Positions 59,604 to 64,000 of a DNA stretch of 64,000 nt are shown one piece after another. The notes under the pieces were generated by a model. That model was not told the origin of the DNA. It saw only the letters and a list, made by a program, of their open reading frames with translations, and made no database searches. The stretch comes from Viscum album (taxonomy: Eukaryota > Streptophyta > Magnoliopsida > Santalales > Viscaceae). The translations under genes were made by a program, and so were the position numbers. Within the stretch, counting starts at the first letter, position 1. Each line of letters opens with the position of its first letter. The stretch lies in contig OY728128.1 of NCBI GenBank assembly GCA_963277665.1, positions 1,870,738,988 through 1,870,802,987 of the forward strand, in the 5' to 3' direction.

Positions 59604-62600
59604 ATTTATTTTTTCAAAAACAAATGATAGATTATTTTATATAAATGTAAATGTTGAAAAAAAATGTTGTGCTTCGATGTCAGCTATATTATATATTAAA
59701 TTATTTTATTATTGATACAAAGATATTTGATGTGTAAAAAATATTATTGAGATTCTTGATTTATGTTTATTATTAAAATTCTAGTGTTTTTCATGGTACA
59801 TTCCATGGTATAAAGAAATGACCTATCATTACACAGAAATAAATTACTTTGAAGAAAGTAAATTTTGAATGAATTATGAGATTATATATAAGATTAATGT
59901 TTTTAAATAGTAAAATTCTATGTTACCACTATAATATATTCTATAGAGAAATATTATATGGTGAAGCTTAATTATTTAAAGAGAATATGTTAATGGTTGT
60001 GTTTTTTATAATAAAAAATGTGTTATTGAGTTTGATGTGGTTTTAAATATGTATTGTAATTAGAGTTTTTCAATTACATCATAATTAAAAAAGAGACTAA
60101 ATAAGTTGATAAATATGATGTATAGGAATATATATACAATTCAATGTAAATAAGAGACATTTTGTTATCTCTAATATCATTTCATGAAAGATTCCTAGTA
60201 AATCCCAAATTAGCGAGGATTAGACGTCTTTTATTAATATTCAATATAGGTATAAATTTCATGTAATTTTCATATATAAATTTTTTAGACACTATTTTTT
60301 TTCTTATGGAATAAAATTTTAATGAATTCCATTAAGGATGATAAAATTCCAACTTATGTAATGACAATCAATCAATATAGCACCAATCAAACACAATTTT
60401 GTACTAGTGAAAGGATAATATTTCGATGATATTTTGAGTTATTTTGAGATGGTTTGGATTGGTATAATTTAATTCTTGATTATTTGATGATGTTATGAAT
60501 TATGATGAAGAATTATGGATATTTTTTGATATAGCTTAAAATTCATAAATGACTAGTAAGTGGACTATGTATGACTCAATTTTCATTATATGATTTAATA
60601 TGTCTTTGTATAAGAGTAATGTTTTCCCTATATAACAGTTATTTTAGAGACAATGGATGATCATAAAATTTATTCAACACTATATAAAATGCATCTATAA
60701 TATATTTATGAGTCATTCAGAATATATGTTACATCCATCTAGTCAATGTAAGTGTCATTTTTCACCTTTTAAGTTTCATAGAACTCAGATTAATTGTCAT
60801 TCCATACTATGTAAAATTCATTGAAGTTGTTTATATGTGATTATAGATATAGATATATGTGTGTGCATTCCATTTAAAGGATTTATAAGAGTCATTGGAC
60901 TCTTCATTTTGGTAATATTTAGACTCTAAAAAATATTTACCAAACTTATCACATAGAAAATAATTATAGATAAATACAAGAGTAATTATAAAGAAATATT
61001 TTCTTAATATTAAATTTAAATTAGAATATGCATTCAAAAATATATAAGGAATAAAATAGAAAAATCATATTTTTATTCATGCATATAATTAAGTATCAAA
61101 CCAAATGTGATGTTGTAAGATTTATCTAAACGTTGACAATATTTCTTCACCTCATCCACTATTCCACGTAACCATGCATGGGTTAATCAACACATGGAGG
61201 ATAATTTAAATGATTGAAATGATTGAAATGTTTAGTTCATTTAAAGGTAAAAAATTATAGGATATTGAGTATTATTTATATTTTTAAATACATGAGTGAT
61301 ATTTTTAAATGGTTTAAATTAGGAGTAGATTTATTAATTTCGACATATAAGGAGTTTCTATAAAAAATATGAAAACAATGTTCATGAGTTGTTTGTAAAT
61401 AAATGAAAGTTTCATATGAGACTAAAATGAATGAGAATTGAGGTTAACCTTAAATTATACAACTATAGTGATAAAATAGATTCATTAAAAGATGATGGTA
61501 AATTTATTATTATTCCTGACATTATGATCATCAATTTACTGAAGGTAGACATTAATGCTTCCAAGAGAGCTAGTGTATTTAAAATGAAGAATAAGATAGA
61601 GATTAAGATACTACTATGTCAAAAAATGAATTAGAATAGAATATGTAAACACTATTTTTATTGATTAATATTATGTTTAAATTGATAAGGATAAAGATAG
61701 TATAATGCATTTTCATATTCATCAATGTTGAAAATTATAATTATGAGTCAATGAATAAAATAAATATAAATCTAGAGTTTCTAATCATATGTTTTCATTT
61801 GAAAACCTATTCATTAAATCTATCCTAGAACCTTGATAACCATGAGGTTATAGTATTAACAAATTCATCATCAATATTGGAGTACTTAACTAAAATATAT
61901 AAAATAAACTATGTGACAAAACCATAGGGTTGTAGATTCTACATACATAAGGGGTATAGATGACAATATCCAATCCAATTTGGGACACTTACTATAAAAA
62001 TGTAGTCACTATAAATAACCTGGATATTAAAATCCATGTCTTTATAACATTTGAGCATGGAAACATGTATTTTTTTCTATAAATGAGATGAATATTCTAA
62101 ACACTTTCTGTGTAACTTTTCTTGTTTATTATGAATTGTGGATCAAGGATAGGATTGACTGTTAAATTATAGATCTATATCTGATTATAATGATTTATAT
62201 TCAATAAAATGATGGGAAACTATGTTTAAAAGTAAAATATTGTAAAATTTTGGTTCAACGGATTCCCCACCTTAGTGTCCATATGTGACCACTATGCATC
62301 AAAATTATATTCATAGATACACAGAAATATCTATTTTTTGATATTTTTTTTCTCTTTTTATTTTTATATATTAGTTGATATGCATATATTAGAAATTTTT
62401 TAGTCAACCTTTGTGTGGAATTTAGTTCCTTTAGGTGATGGAACAATGGAATTCTAAAACAAAACCTTGTGTAATAGAATGAAAATATAGTTAAATAAGA
62501 AAATAATAACTTCAGTGGAAAAGTCTGATCAACAAAAAAATGAATTTGATCAATGTGTTAATAGTTTATATTTGAAATCAATTGAGAGTGAAAAATTTAT

Positions 62601-64000
62601 AAAAACTATTTCTTGCTATGAAGAGTATGAAAATTATGATTTTATTAATGTAGTTAAAAAATTTTACTCAAAAAATATAATATATTTTAGAAATGTAATT
62701 GTTTAACTATTCACACATATAATTGGTTATATTTATGGACATCTTAATGAAAACACGTAACTAAAATAATAAGTTGAAGAAATTGATTATTCACTAAGAT
62801 TATAATTATGAATTTATAATTCTATAATAGGATTTTTGTATAAAAAATGAAAATAAATAATAATTTTTATTAAAAATATTTTCATTATTGAATGAAATTT
62901 ATGAAGTATTGGTTGGGATAAATTTTTTTCTAGAAATTTATCATTTGAATTTTTCCATAACCTGAATATAAATATAATAAATATCCATCTATGTTAATGA
63001 TTATTAATTAGAATATACTGAAACAATAATAAATGATTTTCATATCACTTTACCTGAATCAAGAAAAAATAAAAAAGATGAAATCTAGTAGATGAATAAT
63101 GATTGAGAAGGATACTTCTTATCTATTGAGAATGAGATGCACTCCCTTAGCATTAAGTGTCTTTTTAATGAGGAAACCTTATAGAATAAAGAACCAATAG
63201 ATGTCAAAACTTTCAAAATGTTTGAAAAGAAGAGTACTGGAACATTAAATTTATTGGAATTTGATACCCATGTAGGAAATATATAAGTTGAAATAAGATC
63301 ATGAAATCAATCCCTGATTAGTCAAAATAGGTTCTTGGGAAAAGTAATCCCAAAATCAAGATAAAACAATTTTTTCTAATTCACTTTTTTCTATTATAAG
63401 TTTCCAATTAAAATATTTCAAAGTTAAATGGAAAATAATTCCATAAAATCGAGAAATATTTAATTAGTGGATTCTAGAATATCTAAAGAAAATTGTATCT
63501 TAACAGTTTCCCAAAATATTATTGTTTCTATTTAAAAATATTAAGAAAAAAAATCTGAATATTTTATAACTATTTGAAAATGGAAGAGGGTCATTAGAAA
63601 ATGCGGGTTCTAATATAGGTTAATGAATTATAAAATAAAATTTTAGAATAATATATCAACATAGGAATATTATAAGTGTATTTAAGTAAGGGAGATAAGA
63701 GCTAAAGTGGGGATAAATCGTGTTGTTCAAATGTATAATTTATAGAAAAACAAAAATCTATTCACTATGCACATATCTAAAGGAATTATAAGCATATTTT
63801 TTATTTCTACATTGGTATCTATACCCATGAGGAATTTTAGGATTCAGACGTCAATTATCATTCATATTGTAATGTGGAAATAATGGCAAAACATAAAAAA
63901 ATGATAAATGAAAATGATATAAATCGAACATGGGAGAAAATAATTTAATGGAAGTTTCTCAAAAAAATAATAAAGAAAAGAAAAACACTTAAAACAAGTC
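59604..64000. other. Unassigned AT-rich DNA right of element A
   Basis: Read on both strands. Two short open stretches, 61431-61634 and 62515-62706 (both +), encode lysine-, isoleucine- and asparagine-rich peptides of 67 and 63 residues with no recognised motif. A third, more loosely open stretch lies from about 63044. None has a convincing gene structure. A small ATGATTGAA direct repeat occurs at about 61210-61230. This may be older element DNA that has decayed beyond recognition. Confidence 0.4.

Noticed and set aside
38058..59608. Target-site duplication for element A (CTTCA and ATTTA)
   Set aside because: Only three of five bases agree, not enough to call in this AT-rich DNA.
63044..63960. 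Endogenous pararetrovirus or LINE coding remnant at the right end
   Set aside because: One frame is fairly open, but I found no reverse transcriptase, movement protein, coat protein or endonuclease motif.

Overview
This window reads as a plant intergenic region made almost wholly of nested, decayed LTR retrotransposons. It is very AT-rich and CpG-poor. I found no host protein gene, rRNA, functional tRNA or CRISPR array. Every recognisable protein fragment belongs to Ty3/Gypsy chromoviruses of the Tekay/Del type or to Ty1/Copia elements, and all are broken by stops, frameshifts and deletions. The tRNA-iMet-type primer site, the chromodomain after integrase, the multi-kilobase LTRs and the heavy C-to-T/G-to-A decay suggest a plant with a large, strongly methylated genome. 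I cannot name the species.

Layout, left to right (letters are mine). D (1-8292, +) is a Tekay-type element whose 5' LTR is mostly off-window. It carries a copia-like solo LTR (1539-2936), has lost its reverse transcriptase core, and ends in a 2.9 kb 3' LTR. It sits inside the pol of E (8293 to about 13470, +). E lies against a half-LTR, G (about 13471-15889, -). Next is a Ty1/Copia reverse transcriptase remnant (15890-16345). F (16993-36159, -) is an Athila-like element with 2.4 kb LTRs, split by C (21089-32272, -). C has 4.6-4.9 kb LTRs around only 1.6 kb of internal DNA. A (38063-59603, +) is a full-length Tekay element (2.6 kb LTRs, all domains traceable) split by B (43445-54674, +). B has 4.3-4.5 kb LTRs around 2.4 kb of internal DNA. 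The last 4.4 kb is unassigned AT-rich DNA.

The most interesting content is the B/C/G family: very long LTRs and a small Gag gene with two zinc knuckles and no pol. The Gag layout is the same in two independent insertions lying in opposite orientations, so this looks like a real non-autonomous lineage and not two chance deletions. Its likely helpers are the A/D-type chromoviruses, which have the same kind of primer site, terminal bases and leader. The LTRs of A, B, C, D and G share one plan: TATA box, a splice-donor-like GT about 145-180 bases later, then an array of diverged subrepeats of about 185-200 bases. A, B and C also have a splice-acceptor-like AG just before the gag ATG. Nesting gives the order of events: A before B, F before C, E before D. 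LTR divergence judged by eye agrees for A/B and F/C.

All boundaries were read by eye. LTR ends supported by paired copies and primer sites are good to a few bases; those of E, G and F are approximate.
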